Assembly (NCBI RefSeq): GCF_964340395.1
Contig: NC_135555.1
Coordinates: 11,104,931 to 11,168,930, forward strand
From: Glandiceps talaboti
Taxonomy: Eukaryota; Hemichordata; Enteropneusta; Spengelidae
Direction: 5' to 3'
DNA: 64,000 nucleotides
Part shown: positions 52,347 through 64,000 of the stretch, one piece after another
Position numbering within the stretch: the first letter of the stretch is position 1
Layout: each line of letters starts with the position of its first letter
Notes under the pieces: model-generated
Told to the model about the DNA's origin: nothing
The model's database searches: none
What the model saw: the letters and a program-made list of their open reading frames with translations, nothing else
Program-made: the position numbers and the translations under genes

Positions 52347-54950
52347 TCACTGCTGAAATTGACTTCTGTATTATTTTTTTATGTATGGAGAAGAAAGGAC
52401 TTCAAAACATTGGGATTAAACAGCAAAGATATCAAACCAAAGTATGGCTATAGTAACATACCACGAATTATAGTTTTATCTATTAGAGAGCCTTACTTGC
52501 ATGATATTATCAGACAAGCTTACTAATTTAATAACACATAAAGTGAACTAAAATAAGGTTAATAATATTGTACATAACTGTACATATAATGTATACCACT
52601 GTATTTAAAAGAAAGCTGACCCTGGGCCATTGTAGATTAGGATATGTACCAATTCAGCTTTATAGGGAACGACGTTTGCAAAGAGTTATATATATTTTTT
52701 TGCATATTAACCTGCAGTTACGGTAACCATATGGTTTTAAAGTTCCATTGCAGATAAAATGAAATGGTCTAATGAGTGATGTGAAAGCTATGATGCTAAT
52801 GCATTCAGGTCATATAATCTTTGGTGACACCATTACATACATGAGAGCACGCTGCAACAATCTTTACTGTAAATTTCTTTAAGAGCTTTTGGTGTAAATG
52901 ATAAAAAAAAACTTATTTCGCAGCTTTTTAATAATAACATGTCGCATTTCTAAAGCAAATTTTATTTTTGATATCACTATTCTTTTCAATGTAAATATTT
53001 CCTTTTTGCGCAAAGGATATATATCTCTAATGTCGCAGTGTAGTTTCACTCCTTAAAGGCACAAGACTGGGAAAAACCTGCATTCAGCTTGGAAACGAAG
53101 GATAATATCGACTATACATGTAGTTGCAGTAGTTACATTTAACTTCAAATTAACTTCCAAATACCCCCAACAAGTGACTTCCAATCCATGTTTGGTACCT
53201 TCAGTTACCATATATAAATCAACAAATTGTGGAAAAGAGAAAACACAGTAACAAATGTACATCATTTGAATTGCTCACCCATGGTCTGATTGTTGAATGA
53301 ACGTGAAACTCTGACCTATTGTTTACAACTCATTTATATAGCAAAACTCAAGGCTTATCATCTCCATCAAGTTAACCACTAATAAATACCGAGTATGTTA
53401 TTACTAATGGACCATTTAATGTAATCTACATTAATGTATATAGTTAACGTTGCCTCATTTTTGTCTGCTTCATTTTCAAATAAAAGTGAAGTCTCGAGTG
53501 ACACAAATAAATCCCGCGTGATTGCGTGACTAAGGCTGATTTTCTTAACTAGATTTTGAGTCTATATCTAGATACTACCTTTCATATATATAATTATATA
53601 TATTGGTGGGGAGTCTTATTTTCTCTTCATGCTATTTCCCTTAATCATGAGAGTCTATGATTATTTCATCCATTTTTCAAAGTAATAAGTACCCGACAGA
53701 AGCTTGTAATGTCGACCAGGTTCTCGGGGATAGTTTGTGACGTAGAAGCCCTCTGGACATTACTTTCTTACTGTGAATTTCGTTACAGATTTGAATTTAT
53801 CATAGGTTGCAACATCTAGTCGTTGGTGGCGATCCTTATTACTATACTTGCTACGGTTATGTTTACCTCTCGTAAGGGGAGGTTATGTTATGATTCTGTG
53901 TGTGTGTGTGTGTGTGCGCGTGCGCGCACGCGTGTGCGTGCGTGTGTGTGTGTGTCTGTCTGTCTATCTGCCTGCGTGTCTGTTTGTCTCTGTCTGTGAA
54001 CACGAAATCTAAAAAAATACTGCATCGAATCTACTGAAACTTGCTACACATCTTCCATGTGATAATGACAAGAACTGATTAGATTTTGGTAAACATCCAA
54101 TAACATTAATTAGCCATTTGCATACTAGTTATTTGCATCATTAATGTGTTTTATTAATTAGGACATATCTTTGGAACACATACTTCAAATTCAACTTGAT
54201 ATAATTTGGTACATACCTTAACCCAAGCAAAACGCATATGTCCTATAATGTCAGAGTTAGCTTAAAGCTTAAAGTACACAATTATGTATAATACCTATAC
54301 CTATAGCTATACGGGGCCAGGGTTACATATCGCCTGATATATGTATTTGTATTTTTTCAACCTAAACCAGTTGTTCTATCGCTTTGTAACGTGGTTATTG
54401 TTGTTGTAAAGATTCAGTTTACTTCACCGTACATTGTAATACTTATACATTCTTTTAGGGGTCAGAGCACACGTGTGTCATGACAAGTTCAGAACAAGAC
54501 GTCTACGTATGTAATACAGCAGGTCGAGGTCAACGTCAACATATGCGCTGTGTACTGACCCTTGACCCAATAAAATTCCTGAATGGGTAATCGCGCGTCG
54601 TTCGTGACCTAGTAGTTTCAAGTTTCCCACGCCAGCTCTACTTGATAGTACTTGTTATTTAATGTGTATTATAGTACGTTTAAGAAGACTATTGTAGTGA
54701 TTTGAAAGTGAATGATATTATATGCAAGTCATGTAGTATACGGTCAGGTTAATAGGTCAGCAGAACAAGCCACAGTGGATGTCTTTCGCGGTGTTTGTTG
54801 CGGTGAGTCACTCCATGCTGAAGACCTTACAACGACTGAACTCTAATTTCATGATCGACATTATCGATAATCTACAGGATTAGTGTCAGTTGGGTTTTAC
54901 TGAGTACCACTGCAGTAAGGTGTGCCACTCGGAGAAGATTAGACCCAAGA
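52347..54950. other. 3' UTR of the CUB-CTLD receptor and region upstream of the UGT gene
   Basis: An ATTAAA polyadenylation variant lies about 70 bases after the stop of the receptor. From 53.87 to 54.3 kb a GT/GTCT repeat is followed by sequence (GAATCTACTGAAACTTG..., TAATTAGCCATTTGCAT) that looks like a dispersed repeat. At 54523-54534 an AGGTCG-AGGTCA direct repeat resembles nuclear-receptor half sites, 0.4 kb before the UGT start. No exon seen. Confidence 0.4.
53897..53990. repeat. GT/GC/GTCT compound microsatellite
   Basis: GT and GC dinucleotides followed by TGTC units. Confidence 0.85.
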
Positions 54951-57900
54951 ATGGCACCTGAGTACAAGTGTTCACAGCGAATTGCCATTTGTTGCATACT
55001 GGCAATGCTTTTCCAGAATATGTCATGCTCAAATATACTTCTTTTACCCGGATTTCCACACGGTAGTCATTTCTTATTCATGGCAAAGATTGGTGAACAT
55101 CTTGCAGAGAAGGGACATAATGTCACTCTACTATTGGGCGAGACTAAACACGACCTGGAGAAGACACCTCGACGTGAAACAATATTCAAATTTGAGAAGT
55201 ATCAAACAAAACTCGACGAGGACTTTAAAAGAGAGGCCGCACAACCATTCATGCGGAAAGCATTGAAAGGACAGTTCACTTATACAGACCTGTCAGTTGT
55301 ATTTGATGCTATGTTCAACGAATGCACGGCCATTATGGAAAATGGTCACCTGCTTGGTCGTCTCATGAAGAATAAATTTGATCTTATCGTCTTCGACAAT
55401 TTTCAACTGTGTAATTTTATGATCGTGCAAAAGCTATCTATACCATTTGTGGTGGCCTCAACCAACAGACCCATGGTTCCTGTGGACGCATATCATCTGG
55501 GAATGCCAAGTCCATTGTCATATGTACCCTTCATGACCTCTGCACTGACCGACAGAATGAATTTCCTTCAAAGGCTGACAAATATGGCAGGAACTGCAGT
55601 GGGGTTATATTTCTTTAACTTTGTTATACTACCAAAGTTCGATGACCTGAAACAGAAACACAACATACTCCCAGAGGTGAGCATGACTGAGTCAATTGGT
55701 ACGGCAGAGTTCAACCTCTTCTCCGTAAGTTGGGCGTTAGAGTTTCCGCGACCAACAATGCCTAATATGGCTTTTATTGGTGGATTACTGGCCAAACCAG
55801 CTTCTCCATTGAATAAGGTAGGTAATGCATTCCCCAAAAGCTTGGCGGGGTTGATTGTAGCTATGTTGTTATATCTTGATGCAGCTACGTTTAACTCAGA
55901 ATTTATTGTGGGGTTAGTGTATTGTTTTAGACAAATGGTGTATATCCATACGTAGTCAAGTTCATTTTATACCCAAGGCTTGCCCATTGTGTCTCAAATC
56001 TAGTTCTAATTTCCATTTTCCTACTGCATCCTTTTAATAAAAATATAGTATATATATATATATATATATGTAAATTTCCATCCTGTTTCAAACTTACATT
56101 ATATAATTATTCTCTAACTTCTTGACCATCGATGAAGACAAAGACAGTCGGACCCTACTACAGGCCTCCCCAGTCTTAGGTATAGTCCAATGCAAATACT
56201 CTTCGTCAGATATATATGTTAATATAGTACAACATGATTGACAAAACTAAACATGACCACGTGACAAATTTCCACTTCAGGCATTCCACTGAATGTTCAT
56301 GAACATGCCTGTCTTCCCTGCTTTTTCTCAAATATCTCAACACCTCTTGATTATTTTGCATTTCTGAATAAATCTATGAAGTATAATACTTACATGTTTT
56401 AGGACGATTATAAAGTATGTTTAGTTTAGTTGCTTGACCGTCAGGCTTTCTTTTGATACTTGACAACCGAATATATATCGCATTATACCCAAGGTGCACA
56501 TCGAGTGCATTTACGCCTGGAACTAGCTGCACACTAGCTGCAACCTTTGAATTCTCGATTGTCAAAAGACAAAGCTATGCCTTATAGTAAGTATGTGTAT
56601 GTGTGTAGTAGTGAAGTATTAAGACTGACATGAATGAAAGGCCTGTGTCTTCTGACACAATGTCATATGAATATTGAAATAAACGTATACTTCTCATATG
56701 GTCTATATGTCCTTGGAAGCATTCATCCCCAGTTCCCTTATTTCTTGTTTTACCATTCCAGGAGTTGGAAGACTTTGTACAATCTGCTAAACATGGAATC
56801 GTGGTATTAACATTTGGTACCGAGTTGAATCCTGGATCCGATATGGAAGTGGCTGAAATGTTAACCGCAGCATTCGCCAGGTTACCACAGAAAGTTATCA
56901 TGAGATATGAAGGAGAACCACCTAAAAGTTTGGGTAACAATACCATGTTGACCAAATGGATGCCACAAAATGACCTTTTAGGTATGAATGAAAAATAATG
57001 TTTTGTTTCTTTACAAGGGTTCAGGTAACAGTTGACACTTTGGCAAATAAGATTATACACATCGAATGCATTCGTTTAAAAACAAATTGAATGTTTCGAA
57101 AGAAAATGCAATTCATAAAGACGAGGTTTTCTAAGAAACAGATGGAAAATCTCTTACAAAAGTGTTACTGTCAGATAGATGTTTGAAAAAGATTTTTAAA
57201 AAACGAAGAATGATAAACAAATTGGTAGCATGATGATAAATCATCAAGTCCAACTGCAATTGCTTCCTTTTGCATACATGGCCCACTTCACTGCAGCAAA
57301 GAATGCCATGAATTTGTATTTTATCCGTAAATGTTTGCAGTGCATTTAATTTAGTGTTAAAATTTTTAAAATGTTATTGAAAGGTTTTGAAAACCGTAGT
57401 CGTATTTTAACATACCATACGACTAATCTTTTCGTTACTGTGTAAAGCACAATTCATAGTCATAATGTAACATTTCGTTATGTCAAAATAATGAATCTCA
57501 TATTGCAGCTGATATTTCGTCAAAATTCACAAGGTTATATCACTAATGATGCTGACGAAAAGTTGATGAAAATGAGAGATTCGATGTCTATAAGTATTAA
57601 CCCAAAGTCAATTTCCATTGTCGTACATAATTTCAGTTATCATCACAATTTCTAGTCTATGTAAACTTTGTGAAATTACAGAGATTGTCCTTGAAGTAAC
57701 CATTTCATTTAATTCTCTTGTCAAGTGAGAATACTACCATATACTACTTTAACTGAACAATTCATAATTTTGTACACATTACAGGTCATCCACAGACGAA
57801 AGCATTTGTTACACATGGTGGTTTGAATGGAGTGTATGAAGCTATATTCCACGGAGTGCCAGTGGTTGGCCTACCACTTTATGGTGATCAGTTTGACAAT

Positions 57901-58619
57901 ATGGCCAGACTTACAAGCAAAGGCATGGCAGTGAGTGTGGACATCGGTACGTTGACCTCGGATGAACTCTATGAAGCTATAAAGACTGTCGTCGAAAATC
58001 CAAGGTAAGTTCCGAAAACTTGAGACATTTGTTGGATGAATTTTAGATTTGAAGATATTCGTTTTCAAAGATATATAGGTGTGACTCCAGGGGTTACTGG
58101 TTGAAAGGAGCCAAACGTTTACGCACGGTAAACGCAAGGTATACGTACTCATCTAAACCCAAGGGATATGTTTGGTGTCGACAAACACATCAAAATTGCG
58201 TTTTTTCACCTTAAATTGTAGTCACGTGTGTATACCGTTTTAGATAAAATTACGATTTGAAATATTTATGATCGTTTTAACCGTCACTAAAGTTTGATAA
58301 AACGTAACCAAATCTCTCTTTATTTCATTTCTTTCAAAGTTACAAAGAAAATGCTGTCCGCTTATCTCGTATCCATAGAGACCAACCTATGTCACCAGGT
58401 GACACAACTGTCTTTTGGATCGAACACGTCATCAAACACGGCGGAGGACATCTCCGAGCAGAGGCTTTCAATTTGAATTTCTTCCAGTATTTCATGTTAG
58501 ATGTGATGGTCGTTTTGGTAGTTATAATCTTAGCTATTATCATCATTGTTATCAAAACGTTAACAATTATATGTAGATCGCTTTTTAAACGAAATGCAAA
58601 TAAGGAAAAACAAAGTTAA
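54951..58619 (+). CDS. UDP-glucuronosyltransferase (UGT, GT1 family), complete, 528 aa
   Basis: Four coding exons: 54951-55817, 56762-56981, 57785-58004, 58340-58619; junction phases 0, 1, 2; total 1587 nt, usual family length. It transfers a sugar from a UDP-sugar to small lipophilic acceptors in the endoplasmic reticulum lumen. Residues 1-27 are a signal peptide. The acceptor half has the catalytic His in FPHGSH and the usual Asp in [10 protein letters not shown]. The donor half has [23 protein letters not shown] and the full UGT signature FVTHGGLNG...E...GVP...P...DQFDN. A C-terminal helix (about 492-512) anchors it, and the tail ends KEKQS, a KxKxx ER-retrieval signal. All key residues are intact. 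The sugar donor and substrates cannot be told from sequence. A broken copy follows 0.75 kb downstream. Confidence 0.96.
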
Positions 58620-58817
58620 TCGAAGCATTACATAATCACCATAATCATAAGCTGTATAAACGCAAACTTTTACAATGGAAATTAATTTTATGTTCTTTCG
58701 CAGTTATAAAATGTGGTGGCAGAATAATGATATGTATAAAAGATAAACGTATAATTGTGCCGATAGTCTAAACGATTGACAAAATATCAAACTCTGAAAT
58801 CAAATATACCTCCCGAG

Positions 58818-58911
<94 letters not shown>

Positions 58912-59372
58912 TAATGTAGATAGCATTTTATAACTAATTTTTCTTTTGCCTGATAATTTTATTTAAAAACTTTTTTCATCAAGATTTTTTGGTATTTTGG
59001 GATTTTTTCTCTATGCACACAAAGTGATATACATCTGGTTTTTTTCCCAAAGTTATACATTCCATGGCCATATTTTCATCGCCAGAAAAGATTACAAAAA
59101 TATACAGTTATTACAGCTCCTTAATTAGTTTAAATAACAGGGGAGTTAACGCCTTTAGGAAAGGAAGCATCTGTTGGGTTTTATTAGCGGTAAACTTTTC
59201 ACATCAAACAAACCTTTTAAACCTTTCTTTCAATGTAAACGTATTTCTTACAAGCAAACTAACATAATGTATTCACAACGATTTTTGAGGTTAGAGAGAA
59301 TCATACAGTTTCTCGAGTGTTTTTTTTTTAAATCTCAAGTCTTATATTTTCAAGCGTAGAACATGATATGTT
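58620..59372. other. Spacer between UGT gene and UGT pseudogene
   Basis: 3' UTR of the UGT gene, a TA array at 58829-58908 and AT-rich sequence with no supported gene. Confidence 0.6.
58829..58908. repeat. TA dinucleotide microsatellite
   Basis: About 40 TA units, 0.2 kb after the UGT stop codon. Confidence 0.95.
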
Positions 59373-60020
59373 CGTTAGAGTTTCCACGACCAACCAACAA
59401 ATATGGCATTTATTGGTGGATTACTGTTTAAACCACCTTCTCCGTTTACAGAAGGTACGTAATGCATTCCTCAACAACTTGGCAGGTGCGGCTGTGGCTA
59501 TCTTGTTACTTCTTGATGCTGCTGCTACGTTAAACTCATAATTCGATCTAGTCTCTGATTCCACTGAGACGTACAGGTGTATATTGATTGCAGGCCGCTG
59601 GAACGTCAACTCGGGTCCCAATGAAACGAAAAATTCTCTCTAAGGGACCACGTTATGGTTACTCAGTGAAAACTTTGATTTTAATATTGATAAGTGTCCT
59701 GACTAAATATCTAACTGTATTTCTTTTACAAAGAAAACACTGTCCGCTTATCTCGTATCGATAGACTCTGAGACCAACCAATGTCACCAGGTGATATAGC
59801 TTTCTTTTGGATCAAATGAGCCAGCTAATATGGTCGATAGCATCTCCAAGCAGAAGCGTTAATTTAACTTGAATTGTATCTAGTATTTCTTGTTAGATGT
59901 AGTGGCCTTTTTGATGGTATTTGTCTTGGTTATTATCGCCATAGTCAGGCAAAATGATAACGATTATAATTATGTAGAATGTTTTAACCCAAAAGAAAAT
60001 AAGGTAAAATCAAAGTTAAT
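59373..60020 (+). pseudogene. UGT pseudogene (tandem partial copy)
   Basis: 59373-59540 matches the end of UGT exon 1 plus the start of intron 1 (55735-55898). 59716-60020 matches the acceptor region and last exon (58323-58620). The middle exons, which encode the donor-sugar site, are absent. The last-exon copy has an altered acceptor, indels (for example around CTCTGAGACCAACC) and several in-frame stops. It is a decayed tandem duplicate that cannot encode an enzyme. Confidence 0.88.
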
Positions 60021-61609
60021 CAGTGCCTTATATAATACCTCAGACCACTAAATTTTAGTTATCTGAGATAATACTCAAAATAAAAATATACCTACTGATA
60101 TGAGCAGCTCCAGACAGGTTTCTCTTTTACTACAGCATCCTTGTAACCATAGTAATGAACAGCCCAAAGTAGTCTTAAATTATGGCTTTAAGCATATACC
60201 CCTTATGCAAACTCCATGCAACATGACTGGTAGCATTCAATACGTGTAGTATATGACCCAGTGAGGTATATAAATGAATGGCGCACAAACCGCCATTAAA
60301 ATGTAAAATCGATTTGAAAATGTCGTACTTGAAACCACATCCACTGAAGACTATCATTTGTAAAGGTACATACATGTACATACATTCTCAAGTTTGTTTA
60401 CGGGTAACAACCTGTGTAGCGCTCCCAACGGTCGAAATAAATCTCAGGAAAGAGTAGAGATGATTGAAACCTGGACGGTACATTCCTTGTCTAAAATGTA
60501 TCCACTGGGAACCCCCCTCCCATCACCACCACCACCATCACCACCACCACCACCACCACCATCGCTGCATGTAAACAAAATATTTTTCCTTTAATTATTT
60601 TTCCATTAATTATTAGAAGAATGATATTCATTTCCTTGTTCTTTTTTTTCTCTACTGAAAATAATATAAAATGTTTTGTGCGATGAACTGAGGCCTTAGC
60701 ATTTGAAATAAAGTATATAATAATAGTAAACAAAATATACTCATTTAGTCTGTCATAGCACACTCGACCCTTATCACTGTGGCCAGATAGAGCTCGAGAC
60801 TACCTAGCTCCATATTCGTGCATACGTACGGCCGGCAGTACGTGTCCATGAAAACCAAACAACACGACATAAATAAACGAAACGATGTAACTTCCGTCCG
60901 ACGGTACGGAATTCAAACAGCGTATGGCTAATACTAGTAATCAATGCGTACAATAATCAAATCCAATTATAAAATGGGCAAAACTCATCTGTAAATGCTG
61001 ACACTATAATAATACAATGTAATAAATTAAAACAATAATGAAAGTTATTACTTACATAACAATGTTAATATTAATTCGATCTATGTCAACGCTCTGCTAC
61101 ACACGTACACATATCAAGTACTATTAGTGGAAACTAGTTGTTGAATGAATATCGATGAATCGTGTTCAACTGATCATGATAATTCGGAGTAGTATGTTTG
61201 TATGGGGAATTTTTTACTTCACTTTCGTTCATACGCATTGATGAGGAATAAATACCAGAACATCAAATATCCGGGAAAAAAGGTATCTTTCTAACAACAA
61301 GGACAAATTGATAAACATGATTACATTTCCTCCTAGTAATAAAGCTAATGTACGATCCTCGATATTCTTCAGAGAAAATATTATTCTTCATGCAATTTGC
61401 GTAATTACATGTGCAATCAAGAATAAGCTTATTTTAATACTTTTTCTAAAAAATTTATTTAATTTATTTTGCCAGATAATATTAAAACCAAATTACATTT
61501 GCAAAGAACACACCACTTAACTATATACAAATTGCATTAACCAAAGTATACAAAAAAGCATTGAGAAAGGCACTATTTGATCTGCTTATCGAGTCCATGA
61601 CTCTCATGA
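60021..61609. other. Intergenic region with candidate polyadenylation sites for the sialyltransferase
   Basis: No exon seen. Two minus-strand AATAAA signals (61468-61463 and 61459-61454) are the nearest candidates downstream of the sialyltransferase stop. A C-rich CACCAC triplet tract lies at about 60520-60562. Confidence 0.45.
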
Positions 61610-61865
61610 ATCTCTTTCAGGAGCGAAGTAGAATCCGCGATGTGATGGGCCATGGAAATTATGGAACGCATATGATAGTGTATGGGCCATTAGTTTGCAA
61701 GATACACCTTGTAGTGACGGGGCGCCCTCACACATTACACAGCGGTCAAACCCTCTAGCAACACGGCATATCATACAGTCTAATGGCCCATACACTATCA
61801 TATGCGTTCCATATTTTTCCATGGCCCGTCTACATCGCGGATTCTATTTCGTTCCTGAAAGAGAT
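61610..61865. repeat. Large inverted repeat (84-86 bp arms) in the predicted sialyltransferase 3' UTR
   Basis: Left arm 61610-61693 and right arm 61780-61865 are reverse complements with only a handful of mismatches, separated by 86 bp. The right arm starts 43 bp past the stop codon at 61908. It could form a strong hairpin in DNA or transcript. A foldback MITE is possible, but no target duplication is evident. Confidence 0.9.
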
Positions 61866-61907
61866 AGAACCACAAATCTGCAATGTAGACAAGTCGTGTT
61901 TCCATGA

Positions 61908-62749
61908 CTACGACCTTGAACCTCTAAAGATAGTAAGTTTGCCTATTTTCTCCAGTTTCTTTATAACTTTGGCCTCATATTCACCGTCATGTACTCCAGT
62001 TATTCGGAAATCAGTCTTTTTCTCTCTGTGGGGTGGCTGTGGCTTGACGAAGTAGTGGTCCCAGTTGCCTTTTGCTGTAGCTCCGTAACCAAACAAGTCG
62101 ATCTGGTGAAGAAAACAAGAAAACATTGTTATACTAGTGTATGATCATCATGGAAGCACTACTAAAATTAAAAGACAAGTTTTCTTCTTCCACTCTAGAT
62201 TGACAAACATAACTGTTTCGAACGAAGCACTATAGCTTGTCCTTCAGTGTCTAACTGGTTCTGACAGAATGATCCAAATTTGCTGGAGGTACTGGCGGTG
62301 CTGAGTAAACTGGAAGTGTGGATAGGCTTGCTTCAATTTGTAAATACGGGTGTGAAGTAAATAGTGTGAAATGTGTAAACCCTTGCTAAACACAGGCGCA
62401 TGCCGATACTTAAAGTCACTTAGTGTTTAAACATCACATGACGTGACTTCACACCCCTGCAGAACACCTGGCGACTCGGGTAGAAAGCTCGGAAGTAGCC
62501 AAGTATTTTGGTGCAGTACAAAGTTTTAATTTATTTGCAAGGAGACAGGTAAGTTTGAATATCACTGTTGTGGTGGTTTAGTAATGGACAGAGTAAATGA
62601 TGATTAAGTGTATTGGATGGATGAATATGACATGCAGAACTGCACGATATATATTTAACCACCAGTCAATGTTAAATATAGACAAAAAAGAAAAATGAAT
62701 GTCAGTAGACATGGATCATGTCTGTATCTCCGTAAATTGGAGAGAGAGC

Positions 62750-62819
<70 letters not shown>

Positions 62820-63424
62820 CAGACAGACAGACAGACAGACAGACAGGGACATACATACATACATACATACATACATACATACATACATACATACATACAT
62901 ACACACACATACATACATACATACATACATACATACATACACACACATACATACATACATACATACATACATACATACATACATACATACATACATGCAC
63001 ACACACATACATACATACATACATACATACATACATACATACACACACACATACATACATACATACATACATACACTCATACATTGATACATACATACAT
63101 ACATACATACATACATACATACATACATACATACATACATACATACATACATACATACATACATACATACATACATACATACATACATACATACATACAT
63201 ACATACATACATACAAAACAAAACAAAATGTTACAAAACAAAACAAGTTTAAATCCCAAAACCTCAAATGAAAGTCTTGACTATGAAGACAATACCAAAC
63301 TCACGTGATCACAGGCTTGCATAGCAAACGCAAGGACTAGCATGCCTGTTGAGGGATACCGACCATGGCGCTCCGTGAAGAAGTGATGTGTATGGTTCAT
63401 TAAAGCAGGATTATACACTTGAAC
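61908..63424 (-). CDS. ST3Gal-type beta-galactoside alpha-2,3-sialyltransferase (GT29), last two exons; 5' part outside window
   Basis: Exons 63424-63305 (40 codons, phase 0 at both ends) and 62102-61908 (64 codons plus stop). GT29 enzymes are Golgi type II membrane proteins that move sialic acid from CMP-sialate to glycans. The first exon holds sialyl motif S: YNPAL, then [15 protein letters not shown] and CDH. The second holds IDLFGYG, GNWDHYF (motif III) and GVHDGEYE (motif VS with its catalytic His and conserved Glu), ending TIFRGSRS. The pattern matches vertebrate ST3GAL1/2 more than ST6 or ST8 types, so transfer to Gal-beta-1,3-GalNAc is a reasonable but unproven guess. Signal-anchor, stem and motif L exons lie beyond 64000 or were not found in 63425-64000. 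Confidence 0.92.
62749..63213. repeat. GA, GACA and ACAT compound microsatellite in the sialyltransferase intron
   Basis: About 65 bases of GA, a short GACA tract, then more than 350 bases of ACAT with AC interruptions. It fills much of the last intron of the sialyltransferase. Confidence 0.95.
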
Positions 63425-64000
63425 CTGAGATTTAATTAAAAAGGAAACTCGATAAAAAGAGTGGTTTGACCAACAATAGCAATATTAAAGGGGGTGATCA
63501 AAAACAAGGCGATTTCTTTATTAATTGTAATCTTTGACAATTTATCATGAGTAATTAAAATTGCCTCAATTGTAACGTATTGTAAAACCCATAAACGTAA
63601 AAAATAAGAACACAAGTCTACACGTCTTTATTATTGGCAGAAACGGCAACATTATTTATATAAGTTATGACGTAATTAAGATTGACAGGTGATAATATAT
63701 TTATTAAAGGGTAAACCATTGAATGGGACTCTGGGAAATAATTGTATTTTCATCAATACAATTTAACTTTGAGTTCTGGACATTCATTTCATGATTTCAC
63801 ATCACATAAATTCCGATCGACTGCATTGCCCAAAAGAGACCAAACTGAAATTCTTTTTTTTTTCCGACGCTTGTTCTCGCGGTGGTATACAGTGTTGCAA
63901 AATAGGGCTTAACAGACATGAATGTGAATATAGATAAACGGCAAACCATATTCCTGATGACTCACTGAAGGTAATAGGCATTTTAGGAGTGATAAACATA
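63425..64000. other. Upstream intron of the sialyltransferase
   Basis: No further exon of the minus-strand sialyltransferase could be supported here. Confidence 0.45.

Noticed and set aside
56575-57060. Minus-strand 161-codon frame
   Set aside because: Opposite strand of UGT exon 2 and intron; no domain.
62655-63271. Frames of 120-190 codons across 62.7-63.3 kb
   Set aside because: Translation of GA, GACA and ACAT repeats inside the sialyltransferase intron.
63802-63999. Minus-strand frame with SSGIWFAVYLYSHSC that resembles sialyl motif S
   Set aside because: It has no donor in the phase needed to join the exon at 62102, and the true motif S exon is at 63424-63305.

Overview
This is eukaryotic nuclear DNA from an animal. 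Genes are split into many short exons with consensus GT-AG sites, introns run from about 0.2 to 11 kb, and microsatellites are long and frequent. Adhesion GPCR, CUB/C-type-lectin, UGT and ST3Gal-type sialyltransferase genes together point to an invertebrate, most likely a deuterostome such as a hemichordate or cephalochordate, because ST3Gal-type GT29 enzymes are mainly known there. The species is not fixed by the sequence. I rebuilt the gene models by eye from splice sites, reading-frame continuity and protein motifs; no alignment was run.

Layout. 0.9-2.0 kb (-): a secreted C-type lectin-like protein (signal exon plus one-exon CTLD), 3' end unresolved. 4.5-17.8 kb (-): a complete adhesion GPCR in 23 coding exons (972 aa) with signal peptide, GAIN/GPS, 7TM and a long charged cytoplasmic tail. 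20.9-22.0 kb (-): two exons for a signal peptide and a Thr-rich mucin stalk; their phase allows splicing into exon 3 of the GPCR, so they may be an alternative N-terminus. 25.2-43.1 kb (+): a type I receptor with signal, CUB, CTLD, TM and cytoplasmic tail (506 aa). 46.8-52.3 kb (+): its tandem paralogue (389 aa) with a short tail. 55.0-58.6 kb (+): a complete UDP-glucuronosyltransferase (528 aa), followed at 59.4-60.0 kb by a broken UGT copy. 61.9-63.4 kb (-): the last two exons of an ST3Gal-type sialyltransferase that continues beyond the window.

Between and inside the genes lie two TAA-flanked inverted-repeat DNA transposons of PIF/Harbinger type (2.4 and 0.86 kb), a hairpin MITE, a tRNA-derived SINE, a diverged satellite of about 130-165 bp period, a minisatellite built from a CTLD splice donor, and an almost 0.9-kb TACA array with internal higher-order structure. 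A large inverted repeat lies in the predicted 3' UTR of the sialyltransferase.

How the genes relate: most encode cell-surface or secreted recognition proteins (CTLD, CUB-CTLD receptors, mucin-stalk/aGPCR) or enzymes of the secretory pathway that handle sugars (UGT, sialyltransferase). A shared role in recognition at an epithelial or immune surface is an inference from the domain types only.
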